A DNA stretch of 38,534 bases from DATJHM01 sp035493895 (GCA_035493895.1 DATJHM010000238.1:1-38534); one strand, 5' to 3'; positions 22,338 to 31,157 are shown, counted from the stretch's first letter. The notes: generated from the letters alone by a model not told the origin. A program made the numbers and translations.

Positions 22338-23609
22338 TCATTCGCCACAAGCCGGAAGGAAAAACGTCACCCGTGTGCCAGAGCCTTCATTACTTTGTAA
22401 TAGAATTGTGCCCCCCATCGCCTCAACCAGCAGACGAGAAATGTAGAGGCCCAGGCCTGAGCCGCTCACATTCAGAGAGGCAGACTGAGCCGAGCGAGAG
22501 AAAGGGCGAAAGAGAGAAGCCTGCTGCTGCAAAGGAATACCAATCCCGCGATCGCACACCGTCACACAGATCAGAGGAGAAACATCGTCCTCTTCAGGCA
22601 ATTGCCGGGAAGCAAAAAGATCGATAGAGCCGCCAGAAGGAGAATACTTCACCGCATTCTCCAGCAGATTGATCAGCACCTGCTGGAAGCGGGCCGAGTC
22701 AGCCCGAGCAAGCAGAGGGAGAGAGGAACAATGGCAAGAAAAACGGTACAGGCCCGGCTGTTGTTGATCGACGCGACTTTGCATAAGCAATAGTGCCTGC
22801 TGGCAAAGTTGAGGGACATCGACGCGCTGCTGGCGTAAAGAGAGCCGACCGCTTTGCAAACGAGAGACATCGAGCAGATCGCCAAGCAAGACCTCCAGAT
22901 GATCAACCTGCTCAATAATCCCCTGCAAATACTGGCGTTGCAAGAGAGCGGGCAGAGGAGGAGCAGAAGAGAAACCCTCTCTCTCAAGAGGGGCAGAAGA
23001 GGCAGAAGGAGAGGGAAGCTCCTGAGACAAAGGAAGTGGGGAACCATAAGCTTGAAGCAGGCAGGCGTACCCTTTAATCGCCGTAAGAGGAACGCGCAAT
23101 TCGTGGCTCATCATCGAAAAAAAAGTGCCCTGCTCCTGCGCAGTCGTCAGCGAAATCTGCGGAGAGATAGAAGCAAGACAGAAATCGCTCAACACCTGCT
23201 CCAGCTTTTGCGCAAAGAGAGAGGAGAGTTGAGATACCAGGAGCCGCTCACCCGCTAAAAACGTCTGTGCGTGTGAATCGACAAGCAGGAGTAAGCCGAG
23301 TGAGCCAGAGGGACCTTCAAGAGGAACCAGGGCAGCACTGAGATAGTCCGAGCCTGGCAACGAATCGAGATAGGAGATCTGGCCGTAGAGCAGAGTCAGA
23401 TCGAAGCGAGCGAGCATAAGTTCATCATGGAAGAGAAGAAGAGAGGGATCGTCGCGGGAAGCGACATACGAAAGATGGGGTGGAAGAAACGTCAGCAGAG
23501 GGTGACAGAGGGCGCGTTCAGAGCAATGCAGCGACAGGCAGGCAGCGCTACAACCAACGAGATTGCAGGCAAACAGCAAAAGCGTCTGCAAATCATGCTC
23601 TACTTCCAT
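22338..23609 (-). CDS. Sensor histidine kinase with N-terminal Cys-rich GAF-like domain
   Basis: This 423-residue cytoplasmic kinase has a GAF-like sensor (about 1-150), a HisKA dimerisation domain with H169 (MSHELRVPLTAIKG) and an ATPase domain with NLLENAVKYS, DRGIGIP and GSGLGLYIS. The sensor's first 36 residues contain C15, C20, C24, C29 and C35, close enough to bind a metal or cofactor or to sense redox. The dimerisation hairpin has an extra Ser/Pro-rich insert of about 35 residues (LSQELPSPSASSAPLE and onwards). The ATG at 23609 follows GAGGGAGG by 2-5 nt; an in-frame start at 23630 is possible. A single-domain regulator lies next to it on the same strand, and the two probably form a two-component pair. 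Confidence 0.9.
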   Translation of the reverse strand: MEVEHDLQTLLLFACNLVGCSAACLSLHCSERALCHPLLTFLPPHLSYVASRDDPSLLLFHDELMLARFDLTLLYGQISYLDSLPGSDYLSAALVPLEGPSGSLGLLLLVDSHAQTFLAGERLLVSQLSSLFAQKLEQVLSDFCLASISPQISLTTAQEQGTFFSMMSHELRVPLTAIKGYACLLQAYGSPLPLSQELPSPSASSAPLEREGFSSAPPLPALLQRQYLQGIIEQVDHLEVLLGDLLDVSRLQSGRLSLRQQRVDVPQLCQQALLLMQSRVDQQQPGLYRFSCHCSSLPLLARADSARFQQVLINLLENAVKYSPSGGSIDLFASRQLPEEDDVSPLICVTVCDRGIGIPLQQQASLFRPFSRSAQSASLNVSGSGLGLYISRLLVEAMGGTILLQSNEGSGTRVTFFLPACGE

Positions 23610-23650
23610 AGCCTCCCTCAAGCAGCACATCAGATGGGCAATTCTTATCC

Positions 23651-23680
23651 AGTATATTCATAGGGCCAAGAAGCAGGCAA
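23651..23680 (-). promoter_or_regulatory. Promoter of the histidine kinase gene
   Basis: On the minus strand TTGCCT (23680-23675), an 18-bp spacer and TATACT (23656-23651) lie 42 bp before the preferred start codon. Confidence 0.5.
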
Positions 23681-23747
23681 AGAAACAGAGGAGCAAAAAA
23701 AGAGCAGAAGAAAAAAATCGGGGAAGCAAATGGCGAAAACGATCCAC

Positions 23748-23776
23748 TTGACCATAGAGAACCAGGACGGTACAAT
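23748..23776 (+). promoter_or_regulatory. Promoter of the HEAT-repeat protein gene
   Basis: TTGACC (23748-23753), a 17-bp spacer and TACAAT (23771-23776) lie 84 bp before the start. This promoter and that of the histidine kinase are back to back, about 70 bp apart. Confidence 0.65.
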
Positions 23777-23859
23777 AAACCAGAATATTTGACAGTGCCT
23801 GATAAAGCTGCGGCAAAAAGGGCAATAGTTGCAAAGCAAGCAGAGAAAGATCACAGCTT

Positions 23860-25782
23860 ATGTCTGAAACGGACCTGGGACAGATCGGGGCAAACGACCC
23901 GACACCTGATGAATCGACGACAGAGGGCGGATTTTTGCACATAGAAGAGACATCAGACGACTCCAAAGCTGGCGTAGGACAGTCAGCCCCTTTCAAAGAT
24001 AACAAGCCAGCAGCCCCATTGCCCCCCCGAAGCACAGAGAGAGCAGGAACGATCGAGCACCTGGCAGCCCGCCGTCCGGTGAGCAAGCTTGATCCAGACA
24101 ACGCAGAGGTCAAAGAGCGTCTCAACAGGCTAAGACCGGACCTCACCAGACTCGTCACCGGACTGCGCTGGGACGGAAAAACCGTAAGCGAGACCGCCGA
24201 AGCACTCATCCCCTTGCTCAACATCGGACCAATATCCCAATGGCAAGAGATTTTCATTCCCTACTTATTTGAAATTGACAGAGCAGGCAACCTGATCCCC
24301 GTATGGTACGAAATCATAGACCGAGGAGACCCGCGAGACCTGCCACCGGAGGCCAATCCGGCAGAGACAATGCAAGGGAGAGCGAGGCGATATGGCATCC
24401 TCATGCTCGGGAACTATAAAGGAGGGATGAAAGAAGAGCCGGATGACAAACAGACCAACACCACGAAAATGCTCCAGGGGAGCAGCAGTGGGAAGAAAAA
24501 ACCACAACTGGTGAAAAAGCTCGGAGAGTTAGCCATTGATCCCAACACCTCGCTTTACGCAACAGCCTCGCTGGCAAAACTGGCGACAGCCGAGGCCATA
24601 CAAGAGCTTGTGAGCGCATTAAAAGATGCGCGAGGTTGGGCAAAAGTTGATATCGTCGAAAACAGTCTGCTGCTCAAGCGGAGCAACTTCAACGACCTGC
24701 TGCTCGCAGGTGGGCTGGAGTATCTGCCCGGACTAGAGAGTTACGTCGCCATCCCATTGTATCGAGAGTTGCCTTTAGAAGATTACCTGAGCGGCAGCAA
24801 ACAGAACAGTGTGCGCTTAAAGCAACAGGCAGCCCTGGTAGTAAGTCAGGTGCTACAGGATAGTATAACCCCGCCAGGAGCCCTGGCCGACAGCCTGCCC
24901 CCTATTTTCGAGAGGCCCCTGCCACCCCTCGCGCAGGCACTTTTTGCAGGCGCACGCAGCACGCCCCATTGGAGTAACGTCCTGGCAATACACCGCCTGG
25001 GGCAGTTACTGGGCCATTACTGGGCAGAGATCTCGCGCAATAGCCTTCAGGATCAGAAAATCCTAGAGCCCATTTATGGCTGTTTGCCGATGATGAACGA
25101 CGTAGAGCGCTGGATGGAAGGGCCAGGGCGGGACGTCTTGCTCAGCACCCTTGCAGACGGCGAAAATGAAGCGCAGATACCGGTTGTCAAAGTCCTGGGA
25201 GAGTTACGTGAGCCAAGAGCAATCGCTCCGCTGCTCGAGCGCATAAAAAAGACGAGACGTCCAGAGAGCCGTGAAGAAGCGCAACGTATCGCAATCTATA
25301 GTGATACGCTCGGGCAAATGGGAGATCAGAGAGCGAGCCAGCCATTACAGCAATTGCTCCAGCAGGCAGTAGATAGAGATCGAAGGACCGCCCTGCCGAA
25401 GCGGACAGAAAACCTGCCAGCAGGAGATGCAGATATACCGGGAAGCATCGTCTACGGGTCCATCCTACGTGCCCTGGGGCGGCTCGGAGAGAGCAGCACC
25501 CGAAGCATCGTTCAGCAGGCAAGTGATGATTTTGATCCCTACGTACGCACCCAGGCCCTGGAAGCGCTCAAGCGGCTCGATCCAAATGGAGAAGACGTGA
25601 AAAGCCGGGAAGCAGTACGTATAGCGCTCCATGACGGGAGAGACAACATCGTGCGCATCGCCTGCCAGCTCATCGTACAGTACAAAGAGTTGAATGCAGT
25701 CTCGACGTTGAGAGAAATCATCCAGGCCCGACCAACATTGGCAGCAGCAGCCTATGATACCTTACGTCAGCTGGGCCAATAA
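23860..25782 (+). CDS. HEAT-repeat protein with disordered Thr-rich N-terminus
   Basis: This 640-residue soluble protein begins with about 75 disordered residues that are acidic and contain clustered Ser/Thr (PTPDESTTEGG, 15-25). The central part (about 85-420) is helical and unassigned. HEAT-like or PBS-lyase-type repeats are clear from about 430: VVKVLGELREPRAIAPLLERI, YSDTLGQMGDQRASQPLQQLL, ILRALGRLGESSTRSIV and VRTQALEALKRLD. Such repeats serve as protein-binding scaffolds. No enzymatic motif is seen. The ribosome-binding site is weak. It lies between a two-component system and a transmembrane Ser/Thr kinase, so it may be a phosphorylated scaffold. A 15-bp hairpin follows. Confidence 0.75.
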   Translation: MSETDLGQIGANDPTPDESTTEGGFLHIEETSDDSKAGVGQSAPFKDNKPAAPLPPRSTERAGTIEHLAARRPVSKLDPDNAEVKERLNRLRPDLTRLVTGLRWDGKTVSETAEALIPLLNIGPISQWQEIFIPYLFEIDRAGNLIPVWYEIIDRGDPRDLPPEANPAETMQGRARRYGILMLGNYKGGMKEEPDDKQTNTTKMLQGSSSGKKKPQLVKKLGELAIDPNTSLYATASLAKLATAEAIQELVSALKDARGWAKVDIVENSLLLKRSNFNDLLLAGGLEYLPGLESYVAIPLYRELPLEDYLSGSKQNSVRLKQQAALVVSQVLQDSITPPGALADSLPPIFERPLPPLAQALFAGARSTPHWSNVLAIHRLGQLLGHYWAEISRNSLQDQKILEPIYGCLPMMNDVERWMEGPGRDVLLSTLADGENEAQIPVVKVLGELREPRAIAPLLERIKKTRRPESREEAQRIAIYSDTLGQMGDQRASQPLQQLLQQAVDRDRRTALPKRTENLPAGDADIPGSIVYGSILRALGRLGESSTRSIVQQASDDFDPYVRTQALEALKRLDPNGEDVKSREAVRIALHDGRDNIVRIACQLIVQYKELNAVSTLREIIQARPTLAAAAYDTLRQLGQ

Positions 25783-25815
25783 AGCGAGAGGCATAGAATT
25801 GCGGATAGCATCGTA

Positions 25816-25851
25816 GGGATGCGGTGGATTCAGAATAATCCATTGCATCCC
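25816..25851 (+). terminator. Hairpin after the HEAT-repeat gene
   Basis: GGGATGCGGTGGATT (25816-25830) and AATCCATTGCATCCC (25837-25851) form a 15-bp stem with two G-T pairs and a 6-nt loop, 34 bp after the stop. No strong T tract follows. The remaining 25852-26095 is AT-rich; a TATACT at about 26006 may be a -10 box for the kinase gene, but no good -35 is seen. Confidence 0.6.
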
Positions 25852-26095
25852 TATGTACTATTTAAGGGGTAGATGTGCAGGTTTTATGCAGAGCGTAGTT
25901 GATGAGAGATATACGTAGAAAAAGCTACACAATTGTGAGATAGCACATACGTACTAATATATGCTAAATTTGAGGATGCTCACTAATCCGTTTTCTCTAT
26001 TTCATGTATACTGTTGTTAGAAAGCAATAAGCTGAAAAAAGTTGAAAGGGTAAAGATAGAGACTTACTCGGACTTTTTATAATGAGGTATATGGG

Positions 26096-27475
26096 ATGAT
26101 GAATATGTTGGTGGGGAAAACTCTCGGAGGGTATCGTCTTGTGCGGCTCGTTGAGAGTGGTGGAATGGGAGATATCTATCTAGCACAGCATGCGCGAATA
26201 GGGAGAAAAGTTGCGATAAAAGTCGTGTGTGGAGATTTGCGCTCTGCACCCAACACCCCTGAAGGCAGGCAGGCGGCGCAGCGATTTGAGAGAGAAGCGC
26301 GAGCAGTAGCCGAATTAGAGCATGAACATATATTGCCGTTGTACCATTTTGGAGAAGAGACGCCCGAGCCAGGAGGAGCCCCCATTACCTACCTGGTTAT
26401 GCCCTACATTCAAGAAGGCTCCCTCTGGAGCTGGTTACAAAAGCGTACACAACAATTTGGTTTTGGTTGGCCGATATCAGTAGAAGAGGCGGGCTATTAT
26501 CTGCTCCAGGCAGCCGCCGCCTTACAGAACGCACACGACCATGGCATCATACATCGAGACATCAAACCGACCAATTTCCTCATACGCGTTGAAAAAGGGC
26601 CACTCAAAGGGACAGAGTATGCCCATCTGGCAAACATCTTTCCGCAAGGAAGGCCACATCTCCTCTTATCGGACTTTGGCCTGGCCTCATTTTATCGAGC
26701 GAGCCGTTCGATGCACCGTTCGGTAGGAACGCCCCTGTACATGGCACCTGAGCAATTTGATGATCCCTCACTGGCGAGTTCCGTGCACGTGGGGCCAGCT
26801 GCCGACCAGTATGCGCTGGCAGTCATGATCTACCAGCTCATGACAGGCAAGGCAGTATTTGAAGGTACAGCCGCACAGCTTCTTCATCACCATCACCATA
26901 CACCGCCCGTGCCACCCAGCACCTACACCTCCGTCCTGCCCGCCGAACTGGACGAAGTCTTTCTGCGGGCCCTGGCGAAGAAGCCGGAACAGCGTTACCC
27001 AAACATCATGGCATTTGCACAATCCTATGATGCCGTCTTACAAGGCTGGCGTGCACAGGCCAGCGGGCGATCAGACATAGGAGCAACAAGGGAGCGTGAA
27101 ATAAGGAGTTTCTCTTTAAATAAACAGCGAGAGATCACCACCATTCCCCTGCCAGCGATAGAAAAAGCCGGAGGAATAGGACGAGAAATCGAGCACTATC
27201 CAGCCAACGGAGGAGTCCAGGTCCAACTTGCCACAAGAGAGGAACAGAGCGAACAAAAAAAGCACTCACCGTTCGAAGAAAGAGGAACGCACGTCTTTGC
27301 CGCCAAAGCAGCCCTCGACCACGCCCTGACCGCCACCAGCACCCCCTTTCGAGCAACCTTCACGCGCTTACAACGTGTGCCGGTAGCAGGACTGGTCATC
27401 CTGGGCAGCATTTTCCTGCTCCTGATCACCATCAGCCTGTTACTGACCATCATTATTTTATGGTATAGTCGTTAA
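26096..27475 (+). CDS. Transmembrane Ser/Thr protein kinase (PknB-type)
   Basis: This 459-residue kinase phosphorylates proteins on Ser/Thr. Its motifs are complete: glycine loop ESGGMGDIY (20-28), K42 in VAIKVV, HRDIKPTNFL, SDFGLASF and GTPLYMAPEQF. After the kinase domain (to about residue 310) there is a polar linker of 120 residues with RSFSLNKQRE and TTIPLP, then one C-terminal membrane helix (about 430-455, LVILGSIFLLLITISLLLTI), with only a few residues outside. It therefore has no extracellular sensor, unlike PASTA kinases. GAGG lies 8 nt before ATG 26096. The HEAT-repeat gene is upstream on the same strand, separated by a hairpin, and a dual-FHA protein is 2 kb away. Confidence 0.93.
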   Translation: MMNMLVGKTLGGYRLVRLVESGGMGDIYLAQHARIGRKVAIKVVCGDLRSAPNTPEGRQAAQRFEREARAVAELEHEHILPLYHFGEETPEPGGAPITYLVMPYIQEGSLWSWLQKRTQQFGFGWPISVEEAGYYLLQAAAALQNAHDHGIIHRDIKPTNFLIRVEKGPLKGTEYAHLANIFPQGRPHLLLSDFGLASFYRASRSMHRSVGTPLYMAPEQFDDPSLASSVHVGPAADQYALAVMIYQLMTGKAVFEGTAAQLLHHHHHTPPVPPSTYTSVLPAELDEVFLRALAKKPEQRYPNIMAFAQSYDAVLQGWRAQASGRSDIGATREREIRSFSLNKQREITTIPLPAIEKAGGIGREIEHYPANGGVQVQLATREEQSEQKKHSPFEERGTHVFAAKAALDHALTATSTPFRATFTRLQRVPVAGLVILGSIFLLLITISLLLTIIILWYSR

Positions 27476-27512
27476 ACGATCCGAGACAGAACAAACAGGT
27501 ATTTTTCTGTAC

Positions 27513-27546
27513 GCAGCCAGTTACGATGTGCTCGTAACCTGGCTGC
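27513..27546. terminator. Hairpin between the kinase and CocE/NonD genes
   Basis: GCAGCCAGTTACGA (27513-27526) pairs with TCGTAACCTGGCTGC (27532-27546) with one bulged base and a 5-nt loop. It lies between convergent genes and probably ends transcription from one or both sides; AGAAAAAGG/ATTTTT tracts are nearby. Confidence 0.65.
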
Positions 27547-27564
27547 ATCAAGAAAAAGGCCGGA

Positions 27565-29343
27565 TTATGCGACAGGGATCACCGGCAACAGGATATAGGA
27601 GGGATGTTCTGCATCGTGCAGGATCGTCTGTTGAGCGACAACCATTTCACTGTCAGCGCCCAGATCATGGCCGGTATTGGGATTGCGGTCCCAGCGAGGA
27701 AAGCTGCTGCTCGTAATATCCAGGCGAATGCGATGACCTTTTTTGAAGAGATTACTCGTCGCCCAGAGATTGATATCATACTCGTAGATCCGACCAGCTT
27801 CTAACAAGGAAACCTGACCATCCTGCGTAAAAGAGCGGTAGCGGGCGCGAATGATCCCATCGGTCAGATTCTGAGCATAGCCATCAGGGTGGACATCGAC
27901 CAGACGAGCGACAAAGTCCGTATCAGGCGCACTCGAGATTGCCCAGAGATGTACAGAGATGGGACCAGTCACCTCAATATCCTCCTCCAAAACAGGAGTT
28001 GAATAGACCAGCACATCATCGCGACCCTCGATGGAACGTTGATCAAAAGGACCAGGGCGAAACTCAGGAGTCATCATCAGAGCGCCGCCACGGGTAGGAA
28101 CCGGCGTAGAGGGATCATAGAGAAACGCATCGGAGGGCTCCGCAGCAGGGGAGCTTGTACTGAGCAAGCCATCGCCGGAGAGGGATTGCGCATGACCGGC
28201 GCTGTGCAGATAATAGCGTGTCTCGAGCGCGCGAGCCAGGGGCCATTCCTGCTCATCGCGCCAGACATTCGCCCCCATCACAAACAACTTCACCGGAGCC
28301 TCAGCCGTCAGGCCAGTATCAATGCCCTTCAGATAGTGATCGAACCAGCGGAGTTGCAGGCTCGTCAGATCAATCTTCAGATCAATCAGAGCAGCACCAG
28401 AAGCGAAACCGAAATTCATCTCCCCAGGAGCACCCGACATCCCCCCATGCGTCCAGGGACCGATGAGCAATTGACTCTGACGAGCTTCGGGAGTGCTCCC
28501 CTGAGAGCGCAACTGGCGAAAATGCTCAATAGTATCCTCTAAGAAAATATCGTACCAGCCTGCAACATTGAGCGCGGGCACCTGAACGAGTTCATGCTTC
28601 CCCTGAATAGTGAGCAGATCGGCGTGCTCACGATCCATAGGATGATCGAAAGACTCGAAGAACGCCGGGGCAATCGCGCTGCGTTGCAAAGGAGCAAACT
28701 CGCGCAAGGGAAGAGAAGCATAGCCATGCGTACCTAATGTATCGATATCCTGTACAAGCATATACAGGGCCATACCCAGTTCACGAGGGTCAGGATTGGC
28801 GCGGTGACGGCGAAGCAAGACATCGATGCCCACCACCGAGAGTTGCCAGTAGGCAGATGAACCAAGTTCAAGAGCGCCACCACGGAAAAGCACGCCATTG
28901 AGAGGATCATTCCAGGTCATCATAGGCACAATCGCCTTCAAGGCAGAAGGTTGTGTGAGAGCGGCCGCCCATTGCGTAAAAGCGAAATAGGAAATGCCGT
29001 ACATCCCGACAGAGCCATTAGAATAGGGCAAAGAAGCAGCCCAGGCGACCGTATCAGCGCCATCAAAGATCTCATTGCGCATAGGGTCCCAATCGCCTTC
29101 AGAAGTCATACGACCACGGGTATCCTGAATCACCACCACATAGCCCCGACGCGCCACCTGCGCAGGGTCCATAAGAGCGCTCGAGAGAGGATAATCCTTC
29201 CCGTAGGGAAGGCGTGTCAACAACACAGGCCACTGGCCATCAGAGGCCGGGCGATAGATATTCGCACGAAGAACAACGCCATCTCTCATTTGAGCAGGAA
29301 CATCAAAGTCAGCAATGATTTGTTGCCCCATAGACGTGACCAT
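27565..29343 (-). CDS. CocE/NonD-family hydrolase (X-Pro dipeptidyl-peptidase S15 type)
   Basis: This 592-residue enzyme has the S15 layout: an N-terminal alpha/beta hydrolase (MRDGVVLRANIYRP, then RLPYGK and VIQDTRGRMTSEGDWDP), a helical cap and a C-terminal jelly-roll (about 350-560; EVTGPISVHLWAISSAPDTDFVARLVDVHPDGYA, shown here as the pieces VTGPISVHLWA and DTDFVARLVDV). The nucleophile is S118 in GISYF, as in cocaine esterase and glutaryl-acylase relatives. Substrate, ester or amide, is not predictable. GGAG lies 8 nt before ATG 29343. It is divergent from the FHA gene and is probably a single-gene unit. Confidence 0.92.
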   Translation of the reverse strand: MVTSMGQQIIADFDVPAQMRDGVVLRANIYRPASDGQWPVLLTRLPYGKDYPLSSALMDPAQVARRGYVVVIQDTRGRMTSEGDWDPMRNEIFDGADTVAWAASLPYSNGSVGMYGISYFAFTQWAAALTQPSALKAIVPMMTWNDPLNGVLFRGGALELGSSAYWQLSVVGIDVLLRRHRANPDPRELGMALYMLVQDIDTLGTHGYASLPLREFAPLQRSAIAPAFFESFDHPMDREHADLLTIQGKHELVQVPALNVAGWYDIFLEDTIEHFRQLRSQGSTPEARQSQLLIGPWTHGGMSGAPGEMNFGFASGAALIDLKIDLTSLQLRWFDHYLKGIDTGLTAEAPVKLFVMGANVWRDEQEWPLARALETRYYLHSAGHAQSLSGDGLLSTSSPAAEPSDAFLYDPSTPVPTRGGALMMTPEFRPGPFDQRSIEGRDDVLVYSTPVLEEDIEVTGPISVHLWAISSAPDTDFVARLVDVHPDGYAQNLTDGIIRARYRSFTQDGQVSLLEAGRIYEYDINLWATSNLFKKGHRIRLDITSSSFPRWDRNPNTGHDLGADSEMVVAQQTILHDAEHPSYILLPVIPVA

Positions 29344-29478
29344 AGGAAAAACTCCTTTTTTACCAGAACAAACATACCAGGCGCATCAGAATCAGACGGA
29401 CGTAGAACCACCACTTATCATACAACGCTAAGAAGAAGAGGTGCCAGAAATCATCTTCCGAGGGAGAGGAAAAGAAAC

Positions 29479-29508
29479 TTGACACTCCTCGTGTCAATTC
29501 GTTATACT
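29479..29508 (+). promoter_or_regulatory. Promoter of the FHA gene with operator palindrome over the -35 box
   Basis: TTGACA (29479-29484), an 18-bp spacer and TATACT (29503-29508) form a near-consensus promoter. The -35 box is the left arm of a perfect palindrome, TTGACAC-TCCTC-GTGTCAA (29479-29497), where a dimeric regulator would compete with RNA polymerase. Confidence 0.8.
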
Positions 29509-29554
29509 CAGTCCGTAGGTGCGGTAACATGTCATAGGGAAGAAAGCGGGGCCA

Positions 29555-30244
29555 ATGGTGCAAGATTATATATCGGGAGCCTACCTTGTCATACACACAG
29601 GGAATAATCTCGGCAAGCGCGTAGAGTTATGGAAAGAAAGTACCACCATTGGAAGAAGCCGTGAATGCGATATTTTTATCGAAGATATCGCCGTCCATCG
29701 CAAGCAAGCAAGCATTTTACGCATGCCAGCCGGGTACGTCCTGAGGGATGATCATGGCAGCGGAGATAGTTTTGTGAACGGCCAATCGGCACAGGAGCAG
29801 GTGCTCAGCAATGGCGATCAACTACTCTTTGGACACACCACCCTCATATTTTATGCCAACGAAGGAACCAGGCCCTTCCAGCTCCCCTCATCGCGAGGGA
29901 AAGAGCTCCATATAGGCAAGAAGCCAGACCCCCAGGCGCACATCATCGCGCGATTGGAACAACAAAACACACGTACCGGAATCCTCCACAGCATTGAATT
30001 ATTGTCAAATATGACTATAGGACGAAGCCGTGAATGCGACATCTTCTTAGAGGATCTGGCCGTCAGTCGACTGCATGCAACCATGCGAGAACTGGCGGAC
30101 GGAAGATTCGAGCTCATAGACAACCGTTCCGCAACCGGCACCTTCGTCAACGGGCAGGCCATCGCACAGTGCATCTTGCGGGCTGGAGACAGCATCCAGA
30201 TAGGGGCCAGCCAGTTTACGTTTCGTCATGCAGAAGGGCATTAA
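29555..30244 (+). CDS. Tandem FHA-domain protein
   Basis: This 229-residue protein has two forkhead-associated domains, which bind phosphothreonine peptides. FHA1 (about 10-100) has GRS at 33-35 and VNG at 74-76, but at the position of the S-x-x-H phosphate-binding motif it reads H48-R-K-Q51, so both key residues are changed. FHA2 (about 147-225) is canonical: R157, S171-R-L-H174 and F197-VNG-200. A 45-residue linker with basic residues joins them. FHA1 and FHA2 share IGRSRECDIF, so one arose from the other by duplication. The protein probably recognises targets of the nearby Ser/Thr kinases. The start ATG 29555 has only a weak ribosome-binding site (GCGGGG). It overlaps the convergent gene by 29 bp at their 3' ends. 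Confidence 0.92.
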   Translation: MVQDYISGAYLVIHTGNNLGKRVELWKESTTIGRSRECDIFIEDIAVHRKQASILRMPAGYVLRDDHGSGDSFVNGQSAQEQVLSNGDQLLFGHTTLIFYANEGTRPFQLPSSRGKELHIGKKPDPQAHIIARLEQQNTRTGILHSIELLSNMTIGRSRECDIFLEDLAVSRLHATMRELADGRFELIDNRSATGTFVNGQAIAQCILRAGDSIQIGASQFTFRHAEGH

Positions 30245-31052
30245 GGGCGCACATACGTTGAGCGTAATAGTCAATCTGCGCTCCATCACGAGATCGGATG
30301 GGAAGCGCATAGGCTCGTGTGCGGCGCATAAATTCTCGCACCTCCCTGGGAATATCCTGCCTGGTCGTCCACGCATGCTGGCGTACACGGGTCGATGAGA
30401 CATCGCGATAGGCAGGGCTAAAGGGGAGAGGATGAACGAAGCGAGCGAACTGCTGATTCTGAGGTTGTTGCAGAAGCGCAGACACATCCTGCTCGTCCCC
30501 ATCGCCACGCGGCACCACCAGTACCTGTGCCAATGAGAAGAGACGCGAGAGGGCAGCATCACGATCCTCATAATAGCGCGGATCAAAGATCTGCACAATC
30601 TTGTCATACCCCATAAGGAAAAAGATCTGGCGAACAGAGGGAAACGAACGCCGTATCCCTTCAGCCTGCTCAACATACAGACCGCGATTGATCAGCAGAA
30701 TGCCGGTATGCGGAATGCGTCGCAGCAGCTTCTGGAGCAGCAGCACACGATCCAGCAACAGAGGGCGCTCGACGGCTTCTTTATCCACCGTATGAATGGT
30801 AAAAGCCGCATAAAGCTGGATTGGAGCACGGTGCTGATGGATGTAGGAGTGCGCGGCTTTGAGGAGAGCGAGATGCGCGCTGGTGGGAGGATTGAACGAG
30901 CCTGGCAGTACAACCACATCCCCACGAGGCTGAAGCGAGCCAGGGACAGGCAAGGCGCGAGGAGTAGCATCGCGTTTCAACTGGTCAAGCAGGGCCTGAA
31001 TATGGCGCATGCGTTGCAAAACTGGCCCGGAGATGTAGGTAAGCTTCTTCAT
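30216..31052 (-). CDS. Nicotinate/NMN-nucleotidyltransferase-like protein (NadD superfamily)
   Basis: This 278-residue protein has the nucleotidyltransferase fold that joins a nucleotide to a phosphorylated substrate with loss of pyrophosphate. The first motif is G51-S-F-N-P-P-T-S-A-H60 and the late motif is S219-S-T-R-V-R224, as in NadD (GGTFDP...H-G-H; ISSTxIR). The middle stretch FFLMGYDKIVQIFDPRYY matches the substrate-site GxD segment. The protein is longer than NadD by about 45 N-terminal and 40 C-terminal residues and is probably a paralogue; the substrate may not be nicotinate mononucleotide. No ribosome-binding site precedes ATG 31052, and a TACAAT (minus strand, 31064-31059) lies 6 nt upstream, so the mRNA may be leaderless. 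Its 3' end overlaps the FHA gene. Confidence 0.8.
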   Translation of the reverse strand: MKKLTYISGPVLQRMRHIQALLDQLKRDATPRALPVPGSLQPRGDVVVLPGSFNPPTSAHLALLKAAHSYIHQHRAPIQLYAAFTIHTVDKEAVERPLLLDRVLLLQKLLRRIPHTGILLINRGLYVEQAEGIRRSFPSVRQIFFLMGYDKIVQIFDPRYYEDRDAALSRLFSLAQVLVVPRGDGDEQDVSALLQQPQNQQFARFVHPLPFSPAYRDVSSTRVRQHAWTTRQDIPREVREFMRRTRAYALPIRSRDGAQIDYYAQRMCALNALLHDET

Positions 31053-31058
31053 ACGATT

Positions 31059-31064
31059 ATTGTA
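31059..31064 (-). promoter_or_regulatory. Possible -10 box for a leaderless transcript
   Basis: TACAAT on the minus strand ends 6 nt before ATG 31052, which is the spacing expected if transcription begins at the start codon. No convincing -35 box is seen. Confidence 0.35.
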
Positions 31065-31157
31065 GCATAAACAATGGCCGCTACTCTATATTGAATGCTT
31101 GTAGAACTTCTACCTCTTTAATCTTGCAGAGTTGCTCCATCTGGGATAAGCGAAAAG

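Noticed and set aside
23658..24257. 199-residue minus-strand frame
   Set aside because: It is antisense to the start of the HEAT-repeat gene and crosses two predicted promoters; no domain is seen.
28951..29607. 218-residue plus-strand frame
   Set aside because: It is antisense to the CocE/NonD hydrolase and ends in the FHA gene in a different frame.
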